A stretch of DNA of 64,000 nucleotides from assembly GCA_934276485.1 (NCBI GenBank), contig CAKQTE010000019.1:7111-71110 (forward strand), read 5' to 3'. Under the pieces are notes generated by a model. That model was not told where the DNA came from, made no database searches, and saw nothing but the letters and a program-made list of their open reading frames with translations. This DNA is from an uncultured Spirochaetales bacterium (lineage in GTDB: Bacteria; Spirochaetota; Spirochaetia; Sphaerochaetales; Sphaerochaetaceae). The translations under genes were made by a program, and so were the position numbers. Shown in pieces: positions 35,601 to 44,124 of the stretch (the stretch's first letter is position 1; each line of letters begins with the position of its first letter).

Positions 35601-37109
35601 ATGAAATACGTAGGAGCTTTAGACCAAGGAACTACTAGTACACGATTTATAATATTCGATGAGAGAAACAATATTGTTTCTTCATCACAGCTTGAACATA
35701 GACAGATATTTCCTCGTCCAGGTTGGGTAGAGCATGATCCTGAGGAGATTTGGGCAAATACATGTATCGTTATAAAGGACGCTCTTGAAAAAGCAGGGCT
35801 CACTGGCGATAAGATCTCTGCTGTCGGCATCACAAACCAAAGAGAGACAATAATCCCATTCAATCCAACAACTGGCAAGGTTTATCACAACGCAGTTGTT
35901 TGGCAGGACTTAAGAGGCGAAGAGTTTATAAAGACACTAAAGCAAAGCGTAGAAGAGGAGTGGATTCGAAAAAAGACAGGACTGCTGTATTCTCCATATT
36001 TCTCTGGCTCCAAAATCCGTTGGCTATTGGACCATGTCCCCCAGATCAAGGCGAAAGTTGAGAGCGGAGAGTGTGTATTTGGCACAATCGATACGTTCCT
36101 GACATATAGGCTGACTGGCAAGAAAGCCCTTGTTGTAGATGTTACCAACGCATCCCGATATATGCTTATGGATATCAATAAGCTTGAGTGGGACACCGAG
36201 CTACTGGAGCTATTTGGAATCAAGAGAGAATCCCTCCCTAAGATAGTATCCTCTTCTGGCGTCATCTATGGATATACAGACCCAGATGGTCCTTTTGGTG
36301 CAGAAGTTCCTGTATGTGGAATCCTTGGAGACCAGCAAGCGGCTCTATTTGGACAGGCTTGCTTTGATGTCGGAGAGTCGAAGTGTACATATGGAACAGG
36401 ATGCTTCATGCTTGCAAACACAGGCGAGAACATCTGCTACTCTGAGCATGGGCTTCTGACAACTGTTGGCTACCGCATAGAAGGGCAAAAGCCAATCTAC
36501 GCTCTTGAAGGTTCTGTTGCAGTTGCAGGATCCTTGGTTCAATGGATTCGTGACAACCTAAAGATGGTTACTAGTGCAAAGGAGCTTGATGAGCTTGCAT
36601 CCTCTGTTCCAGATTGCGGAGGCGTATATATAGTGCCAGCATTTGCAGGACTATTTGCTCCATTCTGGCGCTCTGATGCTAGGGGTGTAATTGCAGGCCT
36701 CACAGGCTTTGCAAATCGTGCTCATATATGTAGAGCTGTATTGGAAGCAACCGCATTGCAGGCTTATGATATATTTGCAGTCATGGAAGCTGATGGAAAT
36801 ATCAAGATCAATAAGCTTAAGGTCGATGGAGGAATGACAAACTCAGGTCCATTGATGGCATTCCAGAGTGACATTCTCTCACTTCCTGTCATCAGACCAA
36901 TGATAGCTGAGACAACAGCTCTTGGTGCTTGTTATGCTGCAGGTCTTACAGTAGGTGTGTGGAAAGATGTTGATTCGTTGAAAAGATATTGGAAGGAGCA
37001 ACTTCGATGGACACCTACAATGGATGACAAAGAACGTGAAAAAAAGGTAGGATTTTGGCATAAGGCAGTAAGTCGTACATTAGGGTGGATCCCAAAAGAG
37101 GAAGAGTAG
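35601..37109 (+). CDS. glpK: Glycerol kinase
   Basis: A 502-aa FGGY-family kinase that makes sn-glycerol-3-phosphate from glycerol and ATP. D-Q-G-T-T-S-T-R near residue 8 is the N-terminal phosphate loop, and R-E-T appears in N-Q-R-E-T near 76. G-D-Q-Q-A-A-L-F-G-Q near 245 is diagnostic for GlpK. GGAGG lies upstream of the ATG. It is followed 4 nt later by cdaA, so the kinase may head that operon. No glpF facilitator is next to it. Confidence 0.96.
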   Translation: MKYVGALDQGTTSTRFIIFDERNNIVSSSQLEHRQIFPRPGWVEHDPEEIWANTCIVIKDALEKAGLTGDKISAVGITNQRETIIPFNPTTGKVYHNAVVWQDLRGEEFIKTLKQSVEEEWIRKKTGLLYSPYFSGSKIRWLLDHVPQIKAKVESGECVFGTIDTFLTYRLTGKKALVVDVTNASRYMLMDINKLEWDTELLELFGIKRESLPKIVSSSGVIYGYTDPDGPFGAEVPVCGILGDQQAALFGQACFDVGESKCTYGTGCFMLANTGENICYSEHGLLTTVGYRIEGQKPIYALEGSVAVAGSLVQWIRDNLKMVTSAKELDELASSVPDCGGVYIVPAFAGLFAPFWRSDARGVIAGLTGFANRAHICRAVLEATALQAYDIFAVMEADGNIKINKLKVDGGMTNSGPLMAFQSDILSLPVIRPMIAETTALGACYAAGLTVGVWKDVDSLKRYWKEQLRWTPTMDDKEREKKVGFWHKAVSRTLGWIPKEEE

Positions 37110-37113
37110 ATAG

Positions 37114-37950
37114 GTGTTTGAGGTTTTTGCGCAACTAAGTGCAGTTGATTACTTAAGGATTTTAGCAGAGATAGCTATATTGACCTTTGCAATATATAGG
37201 CTGTATATGGCGATTTCTGACACAAAAGCAACGCAAGTTCTTGGAATTATCATGGTAATTGGCTTTATATTCTTTTTGAGTGAGGCACTCCAGTTGGAGG
37301 TAATCATTAAATTGATGAAAGCTCTATTGGTTCCGTTTACCATGATGTTGGTTGTTTTCTACCATCCAGAGCTTAGACGTGCATTCTCCTCTGCGGCTAT
37401 AACAAAAAAGAGATTCTTCAGAATGGGCAACCAAAACAGTGGTGAGCAGATAGATTCTATTCTTAACGCATGCAACATTCTTGTTGAAAAGAAGAGGGGG
37501 GCACTGATTGTGTTCCCTAGACATACAGATATAAAGCCTATTCTCGATTCGGGAACAAGACTGAATGCAGACTTGTCTTCTGCTTTGATATTGACAATCT
37601 TTGACCACGACACACCTCTTCATGATGGTGCGTGTGTTGTCCAAGGGGGGAAGATTACATATGCATCTTGCTATTTGCCTCTTTCCGTAAACCACAATGT
37701 CAAGGCAACATTTGGAACAAGACATAGAGCTGCATTAGGGCTTACAGAGTCTTCTGATGCAGTTGTAATAATCGTATCTGAGGAAAATGGAGCTATGTCG
37801 CTAGCATATAATGCGAATATCAACTACAACCTAGAGCCAGAGCAGATCAAGGATATCTTGATGAAGCTCCTATCTTACAAGGATGTAACAACAACTGAAG
37901 TTGACAATGGAGGAAGCCATGAAAGCACAGAACAGAATCAGCAACAGTAG
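37114..37950 (+). CDS. cdaA: Diadenylate cyclase (CdaA type)
   Basis: A 278-aa membrane-bound cyclic di-AMP synthase. Three hydrophobic helices occupy about residues 15-85, followed by the DAC domain. Catalytic motifs D-G-A at about 171-173 (L-H-D-G-A-C) and R-H-R-A-A-L-G near 203-209 are intact. c-di-AMP controls potassium and osmolyte transport and wall homeostasis. It starts with GTG four nt after glpK. Its 3' end contains the start and ribosome-binding site of the YbbR gene, the usual cdaA-cdaR arrangement. Confidence 0.95.
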   Translation: MFEVFAQLSAVDYLRILAEIAILTFAIYRLYMAISDTKATQVLGIIMVIGFIFFLSEALQLEVIIKLMKALLVPFTMMLVVFYHPELRRAFSSAAITKKRFFRMGNQNSGEQIDSILNACNILVEKKRGALIVFPRHTDIKPILDSGTRLNADLSSALILTIFDHDTPLHDGACVVQGGKITYASCYLPLSVNHNVKATFGTRHRAALGLTESSDAVVIIVSEENGAMSLAYNANINYNLEPEQIKDILMKLLSYKDVTTTEVDNGGSHESTEQNQQQ

Positions 37951-38338
37951 AATCCTTGGTAACTGGGTTGCAAAGATACTTTCATTCTTGCTAGCAGTCT
38001 TCATTGTAATGGCTGTAAGGTTTCTGAATGTAACAGATAGAGTTGTGCATATTCCGCTTGATGTCAGGTTTGCAGAAGAATCACAATACACTCCGGTATC
38101 TCTTGTGCCAGATACCATTGATGTCGTGATCACAGGCGATGACGCTGTTGTATATCTAATAGATCCTGCTAGAATCAAGGCTTATGCAGATTTTTCAAAT
38201 GTAACAAGCGAGGGTATTGTCAGAGCTCCTGTTACATTGGTCTACGATCAGGACATCTACACAGAAAACAGTCTCACAGTCCAAGCTCGTCCTTCATCCG
38301 TAAGAATACTTTTTGAGAAGATGGAGAGCAGCAATTGA
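37919..38338 (+). CDS. cdaR: YbbR-domain protein (short CdaR)
   Basis: A 139-aa membrane-anchored protein: one helix at about 13-33 followed by a single YbbR-like beta domain (V-V-H-I-P-L-D-V-R-F, then D-V-V-I-T-G-D-D). CdaR binds and modulates CdaA. Most CdaR proteins have three or four YbbR repeats; this one has room for just one. ATG 37919 follows GGAGG and lies 32 nt inside cdaA. The stop overlaps the acpS start. Confidence 0.85.
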   Translation: MKAQNRISNSRILGNWVAKILSFLLAVFIVMAVRFLNVTDRVVHIPLDVRFAEESQYTPVSLVPDTIDVVITGDDAVVYLIDPARIKAYADFSNVTSEGIVRAPVTLVYDQDIYTENSLTVQARPSSVRILFEKMESSN

Positions 38339-38688
38339 TTGTAGGTATCGGAGTCGATATTGCAGATAATGCTCGCTTTGAATCCCTGGACGAGGGATTC
38401 CTGAAGAGAATATTTACTCCTCTTGAAATATCTGAAGGCGAAATGAGAGCTAAAAAAGGCGAGTTCTTTGCATCTCGCTTTGCATCCAAGGAAGCTTTTA
38501 GCAAAGCACTTGGAACAGGGCTTGTTGGAATATCGCCAAGAGAAATAGAAATAATCGAAGATGAAAAAGGAAAGCCTTCCATTAGATTGCTGAAGGCTCT
38601 TGATAAAGAATATAAAATACATCTTTCTCTTTCCCATGAGAAGGAAATGTCAATTGCAATGGTGGTTATAGAGGATGGCAAGAACTGA
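38335..38688 (+). CDS. acpS: Holo-[acyl-carrier-protein] synthase
   Basis: A 117-aa phosphopantetheinyl transferase that activates acyl carrier protein. I-G-V-D-I-A-D at about 5-11 supplies the metal-binding Asp8, and S-K-E-A-F-S-K-A-L near 51-59 gives Glu53. Length is normal for AcpS. The start is TTG, overlapping the cdaR stop, and the gene overlaps truA by 14 nt. Confidence 0.93.
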   Translation: MIVGIGVDIADNARFESLDEGFLKRIFTPLEISEGEMRAKKGEFFASRFASKEAFSKALGTGLVGISPREIEIIEDEKGKPSIRLLKALDKEYKIHLSLSHEKEMSIAMVVIEDGKN

Positions 38689-39517
38689 TTGGAACAGACC
38701 CGAAGTGGAACCTGTAGCAGAAGGCTATAGAAGAATAAAGCTTACGATCAGTTATGATGGAAGCCTCTTTCATGGCTGGCAAGAGCAGAACAATGCGCAT
38801 TCTGTGCAACAAACCATTGCAGATCTACTTAAACGAGTTACCAAAGAAGATACTGTCCTACTAGGCTCAGGACGCACTGACGCAGGGGTGCATGCATTAG
38901 GGCAGGTTGCTCATTTTGATACCAAAAGTCAAATTGATGCAGAGAAATTTGCAACAATCCTTAACTCTCAATTAGATAAATCAATAAGGATCATCTCTTC
39001 TGAGGATGCTCCTGCTGGTTTTCATGCTCGCTATACAACGATGGCTCGCGAATATTGGTACTACATCAAGAGAATGGACGAGATGCTTGCCTTTGACGAT
39101 AAGCGTTATGCATTCTATAAGCGTCTTCCAAGTCTGGAGACATTGAATGGATATGCATCCATTTTATTTGGAACTCACGACTTTACAACATTTGCATCCT
39201 CTAGAGACCTATGTCCATCAAAGTGGAGGGATGTATACGTATCAGAGTGGGAAGAGGTTACAGACCAATATGGATGCAAGGCCTTGCGATATAAAGTATG
39301 TGGAAATGCTTTTTTATATCATCAAGTCAGAAGTATGGTTGGAACAATGGTCGAATGTGGGCTATTAGGATATACAGATCAAGAGTTCAAGGCTATTTTG
39401 GACTCCAAGGATAGATCCAAGGCTTTAAGAACAGCTCCTGCTGATGGGTTGTACCTTGCGCGCATCAGCTATGACGAGAATGAATATATGTGGTTTGAGG
39501 AACAATATGGTAGATAA
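38675..39517 (+). CDS. truA: tRNA pseudouridine(38-40) synthase TruA
   Basis: A 280-aa pseudouridine synthase acting on the tRNA anticodon arm. The catalytic Asp is D69 in G-S-G-R-T-D-A-G-V-H-A-L-G, and the start of the fold is Y-D-G-S-L-F-H-G-W-Q. The first 18 residues are a charged extension relative to E. coli TruA. The gene starts within acpS, and its last codons contain the ribosome-binding site and ATG of the next gene. Confidence 0.95.
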   Translation: MARTDWNRPEVEPVAEGYRRIKLTISYDGSLFHGWQEQNNAHSVQQTIADLLKRVTKEDTVLLGSGRTDAGVHALGQVAHFDTKSQIDAEKFATILNSQLDKSIRIISSEDAPAGFHARYTTMAREYWYYIKRMDEMLAFDDKRYAFYKRLPSLETLNGYASILFGTHDFTTFASSRDLCPSKWRDVYVSEWEEVTDQYGCKALRYKVCGNAFLYHQVRSMVGTMVECGLLGYTDQEFKAILDSKDRSKALRTAPADGLYLARISYDENEYMWFEEQYGR

Positions 39518-40163
39518 TACAGCACTTGAATATTTTCTTTCTTTGTTGGATGAAGGTGAGAGAATTCTTTCCTCAGACCCACTTTGCGAAAAGCATACAA
39601 TGCTTTCATATACTCTCAAGGAAAAAGAAGAAAAGCCAGTAGAAGATATAAAGGTTGATGAAAGCTTCTCTGTAAACGAATGCAGAGCCTGTCATGCGTG
39701 GGTAAATAGAGTGCAATTTGTTCCTGCAAAGGAAAGCTCAGAGTGCAAAGTCATGTGTATAATATCTTCACCTAAGATCAACAGGCTTCTAACTCCTAAG
39801 GGCGAGATGTTCTTTCTTAAGTGGTTCCAGGGTATTGGGCTCGATATCTCAAACGTCGCACTGACTACTCTTGTTAAGTGTCCACTTAAAAGCTTTAGCG
39901 CACTAGAGGCAAATGCTTGTAAGGGATTCTTGAAAGAGGAGATGACAAGAATGAAGCCTGAGAGACTTCTTCTATTAGGAGAGGATGTTGCTCACTATAT
40001 GCTTAGACGCAATGACTCGATGAATGAGATGAGAGGCAGAAAATACAAGATCAACAATATTCCTACATTTGTGTCTTACTCTCCAGATGAATTTGTTGAG
40101 CATTACAACGAGCTAAGAGCTCCTGTTTGGCAAGATTTGTTGTTCTTGAAGGAAAATCTTTGA
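39507..40163 (+). CDS. Uracil-DNA glycosylase superfamily-like protein with altered active-site motifs
   Basis: A 218-aa protein that aligns by eye with family 4 UDGs. A cysteine pair C-R-A-C-H-A-W near 59, then V-x-L-T-T-L-V-K-C-P and A-C-K-G-F-L occupy the positions of the [4Fe-4S] ligands, and L-L-L-L-G-E-D-V-A-H matches the P-x-x-I-x-x-L-G-x-x-A block. The usual G-E-A-P-G catalytic motif reads I-S-S-P-K-I-N, and the H-P-S/A motif reads S-Y-S-P-D-E. Both functional motifs are therefore lost, so uracil excision is doubtful. ATG 39507 has GAGG upstream and overlaps truA. The stop overlaps priA. Confidence 0.7.
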   Translation: MVDNTALEYFLSLLDEGERILSSDPLCEKHTMLSYTLKEKEEKPVEDIKVDESFSVNECRACHAWVNRVQFVPAKESSECKVMCIISSPKINRLLTPKGEMFFLKWFQGIGLDISNVALTTLVKCPLKSFSALEANACKGFLKEEMTRMKPERLLLLGEDVAHYMLRRNDSMNEMRGRKYKINNIPTFVSYSPDEFVEHYNELRAPVWQDLLFLKENL

Positions 40164-42118
40164 TGTATGCATCCATTGCTGTTCCACTTCCTTTCAATGC
40201 TATTTATACATACAAAATTCCTCCTGAATTAGAGGATAAGGTATTCTTTGGAGTTCGCGTTATCGTTCCAGTTGGCTCTAGAGATCTTACTGGTTTTGTA
40301 CTGGATGTATCAGATAGCACCGAGGGGAATTACAAGATCAAACCAATTAAGCGTGTTATCGATAAAGAAGCTGTATTCAACGAAGATCAAGTCGATCTTG
40401 CAAAATGGCTTGGCGCTATGTATTTTTCATCAATTGGCGAAAACCTAGCGATGATGATTCCTTCTGGCAAGCGAGAAAGCGAAGTGTCGAGTTTCTTCTC
40501 AGCTGTAAGCTTCAAGCCAATAGAGAAATTGACAGATGATCAAGAGAAAGCCTTAACACGCTTAAGGGATCGACCGGAAGATACTTTCTACATCTATGGC
40601 GTAACTGGATCTGGAAAGAGCGAGGTGTATCTAAGACGCATAGAGGATGTGATCAAGGAAGGAAAACAAGCTTTGTACCTAGTGCCAGAGATCACCCTTA
40701 CGCATCAACTATCTGAAGATGTTTCAGAGCGCTTCAAGGGACGTGTTGCGATATTGCATTCAGCTCTTACTCCATCACAGCGTTTGAAATATTGGCATCA
40801 AATCAAAGATGGAAGTGTTGATCTGATTATCGGAGCCAGAAGCAGTGTTTTTGCGCCATTCAAGAATCTTGGACTGATTGTAATAGATGAAGAGCATGAC
40901 TCAAGCTATAAATCTGGCTCATCACCGCGATATCATGCAAGGCAAGTTGCACAATATAGAGCTGCGAAAGCAAAAGCACAGCTTATTATGGGTTCTGCAA
41001 CTCCATCTCTAGAGGCTTGGCGCTTGGTCCTTGAGCAAAAGATTCGATCTATCGAGATGCCTAATCGTATTGGAGAAGGGCATTTTCCACGGATAAAGGT
41101 TGTTAATTGCCTAAGAGAAAAGAGAAATATAAGCCAGGAGCTTGAGAGTGCAATAAGGGATACCCTTCAACAAAAGAAAGGTGTATTGTTGTTTCTCAAT
41201 CGTCGTGGCTATAGCTACAACTACGTCTGTTCTAGCTGTGGACATGTAATTACATGCCCAAATTGCTCTGTGTCGATGACATATCACAAGAAAGACAAAC
41301 GCTTGGTGTGTCATACCTGTGGACACTCAGAGCCTTTGGTCAAGATTTGTCCTGAGTGCGGGGCTGTTGATTTACATCCCCGTGGATTTGGAACGGAGAA
41401 CGTTGAGCAGGAAGTGATGAACCTCTTTCCTTCTGCGCGCGTTGCTCGCTTGGATACGGATGTTGTTAGTGGGGACAAGAAAAAGAGCCAGAAGATAATC
41501 GATGATTTCAAATCTGGGGAGATAGATATTCTTCTTGGTACGCAGATGATTGCAAAAGGCTTGAATTTCCCACTCGTGTCTTTAGTTGGAATCATAAACG
41601 CAGATTCCTCGCTCTCTCTTCCAGACTTTAGATCTGCTGAGAGGACATTCTCGCTACTACAACAGGTATCTGGAAGAGTAGGACGCTACAGAGATGATGG
41701 ACTCGTGATCATTCAAACAACACAGGCGAACAATCCTGCAATTGAGTGCGCTGCAGATAATGATCTTGAGCGATTCTATCGCTTGGAACTAGCTGAGAGA
41801 AAAATCACTTTGTTTCCTCCATATTCCCGTCTGATCAATTTGACGATCAGGGGTAGAAACGAAAAGAAGGTGCAAAAGAATATAACAGAGCTTGAGAAGA
41901 TGGCATTCTCACTAGAGGAAAAATATCCCGAAGTCGAAATCTTCTCATCAAGCCCTTGTGCAATTGAGCGCCAAGCATTGAACTATCGCTATCATATTCT
42001 TCTAAGGTGCACAAAACCCTCCCAGCTTTTGGCATTTACGCATGAGCTTTATGCAAGCTTCAAGCTTGATTCTGCACTCTACCTTGAGATAGATGTTGAT
42101 CCGATGGTAATCCTATAA
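40163..42118 (+). CDS. priA: Primosomal protein N' (replication restart helicase PriA)
   Basis: A 651-aa superfamily 2 helicase that restarts stalled replication forks. Walker A is G-V-T-G-S-G-K-S-E near 146, and the Walker B box is D-E-E-H near 242. A zinc-binding region between the helicase lobes holds four paired cysteine motifs (C-S-S-C, C-P-N-C, C-H-T-C and C-P-E-C). The N-terminal 3'-end-binding domain begins A-S-I-A-V-P-L-P-F. Start 40163 overlaps the previous stop (TGATG) with AAGGAAA upstream; the longer frame is not needed. Confidence 0.96.
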   Translation: MYASIAVPLPFNAIYTYKIPPELEDKVFFGVRVIVPVGSRDLTGFVLDVSDSTEGNYKIKPIKRVIDKEAVFNEDQVDLAKWLGAMYFSSIGENLAMMIPSGKRESEVSSFFSAVSFKPIEKLTDDQEKALTRLRDRPEDTFYIYGVTGSGKSEVYLRRIEDVIKEGKQALYLVPEITLTHQLSEDVSERFKGRVAILHSALTPSQRLKYWHQIKDGSVDLIIGARSSVFAPFKNLGLIVIDEEHDSSYKSGSSPRYHARQVAQYRAAKAKAQLIMGSATPSLEAWRLVLEQKIRSIEMPNRIGEGHFPRIKVVNCLREKRNISQELESAIRDTLQQKKGVLLFLNRRGYSYNYVCSSCGHVITCPNCSVSMTYHKKDKRLVCHTCGHSEPLVKICPECGAVDLHPRGFGTENVEQEVMNLFPSARVARLDTDVVSGDKKKSQKIIDDFKSGEIDILLGTQMIAKGLNFPLVSLVGIINADSSLSLPDFRSAERTFSLLQQVSGRVGRYRDDGLVIIQTTQANNPAIECAADNDLERFYRLELAERKITLFPPYSRLINLTIRGRNEKKVQKNITELEKMAFSLEEKYPEVEIFSSSPCAIERQALNYRYHILLRCTKPSQLLAFTHELYASFKLDSALYLEIDVDPMVIL

Positions 42119-42188
42119 GAGAAAATGTTGTTTTATATCGATTTAGGATATCGGTTTTAATTTCTTCTTTGTGCTATTATCTCAACAT

Positions 42189-42599
42189 ATGGATATTTTG
42201 GTAATAGATGGACAAGGCGGAGGAATGGGCAAGCAGATCATATCCGAGCTTAAGAATCAATATAAGGATGTGAATATCATTGCTGTTGGAACAAATAGCA
42301 ATGCAACAAGTGCTATGCTTAAATCAGGCGCAGACAAAAGCGCAACTGGCGAGAATCCTGTTGTCGTTTGCTCTCGTTCTGCAGATATTATAATTGGACC
42401 AATTGGAATCGTAATTGCAGATTCCATGTTGGGAGAAGTTACAGAGAAGATGGCTTTAAGCGTTGCAAGAAGCAATGCTCATAGAATCCTTGTTCCTGTT
42501 AGCCATTGTGACAATAATGTTGTTGGTGTTGACAACCTAACAATGAAAGAACTGGTTGCAGCCGCAGTCAAGAAAGTTGGCGAGCTACTGGATAAATAG
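42189..42599 (+). CDS. DUF3842 family protein
   Basis: A 136-aa protein of the DUF3842 type: M-D-I-L-V-I-D-G-Q-G-G-G-M-G at 1-14, then A-V-G-T-N-S-N-A-T-S-A-M. The glycine-rich N-terminus looks like a nucleotide- or NAD-binding Rossmann-like start. The family occurs in anaerobes and has no established function. The ATG at 42189 is chosen over 42171 because it matches this N-terminus. It is followed by def 28 nt later. Confidence 0.8.
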   Translation: MDILVIDGQGGGMGKQIISELKNQYKDVNIIAVGTNSNATSAMLKSGADKSATGENPVVVCSRSADIIIGPIGIVIADSMLGEVTEKMALSVARSNAHRILVPVSHCDNNVVGVDNLTMKELVAAAVKKVGELLDK

Positions 42600-42627
42600 A
42601 ATAATAATTTTAGGGAGATATATTCTT

Positions 42628-43140
42628 ATGTTAGATATCTGTATGTTGGGTGATGATGTTTTGAGAGAGAAATGCAAGCCTATCACAAAATTCGATTCAG
42701 CTTTGAAAATGCTTGTCGATGCCATGATCGATACTCTTGGTGAGGCACAGGGCGTAGGACTTGCAGGTCCTCAGGTAGGAGTTAGCAACAGGCTCTTTGT
42801 CGTAAAGCTTCCTGATCAGGCTCCAGTTGCATTCATTAACCCTGAGATCATTCAGACAAGTGTAGAAACAGGTCCATATGAAGAAGGATGCCTATCCATT
42901 CCTGGCTTATATCATGAAGTGATCAGACCACTAGAAGTTTCTGTACAGGCTCAGGATGTTAATGGAAAACCATTTACAGTAAATGCTACAGGTTTGCTAG
43001 CTCGCGTCATCCAGCATGAGAACGACCACTTGAATGGAAAGCTATATATCGATCATCTTGATCCAAAGGAAAAGGAGAAGATGATTCACCTATACGAGAA
43101 GAAGAATTCAAGCAAGAAAAGAAGATTCAAGAGAGTCTGA
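42628..43140 (+). CDS. def: Peptide deformylase
   Basis: A 170-aa metalloenzyme that removes the formyl group from nascent proteins. All three motifs are intact: G-L-A-G-P-Q-V-G at 44-51, E-G-C-L-S at 86-90 and H-E-N-D-H at 130-134. The C-terminus is unusually basic (K-K-N-S-S-K-K-R-R-F-K-R). The ORF extends upstream to 42556, but AGGGAGA precedes ATG 42628. It forms a functional pair with fmt just downstream, from which a terminator separates it. Confidence 0.96.
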   Translation: MLDICMLGDDVLREKCKPITKFDSALKMLVDAMIDTLGEAQGVGLAGPQVGVSNRLFVVKLPDQAPVAFINPEIIQTSVETGPYEEGCLSIPGLYHEVIRPLEVSVQAQDVNGKPFTVNATGLLARVIQHENDHLNGKLYIDHLDPKEKEKMIHLYEKKNSSKKRRFKRV

Positions 43141-43145
43141 ACTAT

Positions 43146-43176
43146 AAAAGGATGGGTGCGACTCATCCTTTTTTAA
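43146..43176 (+). terminator. Intrinsic terminator between def and fmt
   Basis: A stem AAAAGGATG/CATCCTTTT closes a short GC-rich loop and is followed by TT residues. It separates def from fmt, so fmt probably has its own promoter or relies on readthrough. Confidence 0.75.
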
Positions 43177-43191
43177 ACCTTAGGAGGGAAG

Positions 43192-44124
43192 ATGAAAATA
43201 CTCTATGCTGCTACAGATAATATTGCGCTTCCGCTACTGGAAGCATTACATAAAGAGGGACTCGTAAGAGCAGTTTTCACTGCTCCTGATAAGCCGGGAA
43301 AGAGAGGTAAGACATTGATTCCTACTCCAATAAAGCAAAGAGCTTTGGAGCTTGGACTGGATGTTTATACTCCCGAGAGCTTAAGAACAGAGGCTCGTAA
43401 TCTAGTTAAAACACTGGACGTTGATACTCTTCTTTCTTTTTGCTATGGCAAGATCTTTGGGCCAAGGTTTTTGTCTCTCTTTGATCGAACCTTCAACGTA
43501 CACCCATCAGCACTCCCTAAGTACAGAGGTTGTGCACCTTTGTATGCAACGATTCTGAATCAAGATAGAGAAAGTGCGATTTCACTGCAGGAAATTGCCC
43601 TTGGCGTTGACGAGGGGGATGTGTATGCAACTCTTCCTTTCTCTTTAGATGGCACCGAAACTCAGGAAACGCTTTCCGAGAGAGTAAGTCAGATGGTTCC
43701 AGGGTTTGTGATTCCTGTTTTGAAAGATATTGAAAACAACAAGAAGCAGAAACAAGTAGGAGAAGCTACATACCAGATGTTCATCTCAAAAGAGGATGGA
43801 TGCTTGGATTTTAATAAGAGTGCTCGCACATTGCACGCCCAAGTTAGGGCTTGCTACCCATGGCCTAAGGCATATTGCACTCTCTCTTCAGATAAGCTGA
43901 TCATTACAAAGGTCTATGGATCTGTTTTTGATGATGTGGAAGAAACTCAAGGAGAAAAGCCCGGAACAGTAGTTTCTCTAGACAAGAAGAAAGGGTTGAA
44001 GATAGCCACTGGTGATGGATACCTATATGTTAAGGGAGTTCTACCTCCAATGAAGAAAGAGATGGATGCTTCAAGCTATGTTAATGGCAACAGAGCTATC
44101 ATAGGTAGCGTTTTGGAGGGCTAG
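43192..44124 (+). CDS. fmt: Methionyl-tRNA formyltransferase
   Basis: A 310-aa enzyme that formylates initiator Met-tRNA. N-V-H-P-S-A-L-P near 101, then K-Y-R-G-C-A-P-L-Y, is the catalytic region; the family consensus has R-G-P/A-A-P, so Cys is a mild variation. The tetrahydrofolate-binding loop and the C-terminal tRNA-binding domain (Y-P-W-P-K-A-Y and K-G-V-L-P-P) are recognisable. AGGAGG precedes the ATG. The next gene starts right after the stop. Confidence 0.95.
   Translation: MKILYAATDNIALPLLEALHKEGLVRAVFTAPDKPGKRGKTLIPTPIKQRALELGLDVYTPESLRTEARNLVKTLDVDTLLSFCYGKIFGPRFLSLFDRTFNVHPSALPKYRGCAPLYATILNQDRESAISLQEIALGVDEGDVYATLPFSLDGTETQETLSERVSQMVPGFVIPVLKDIENNKKQKQVGEATYQMFISKEDGCLDFNKSARTLHAQVRACYPWPKAYCTLSSDKLIITKVYGSVFDDVEETQGEKPGTVVSLDKKKGLKIATGDGYLYVKGVLPPMKKEMDASSYVNGNRAIIGSVLEG

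Noticed and set aside
38257..38681. Minus-strand frames of 126 and 135 codons over acpS
   Set aside because: Both are antisense to acpS, whose catalytic motifs are intact and whose start is coupled to the previous gene.
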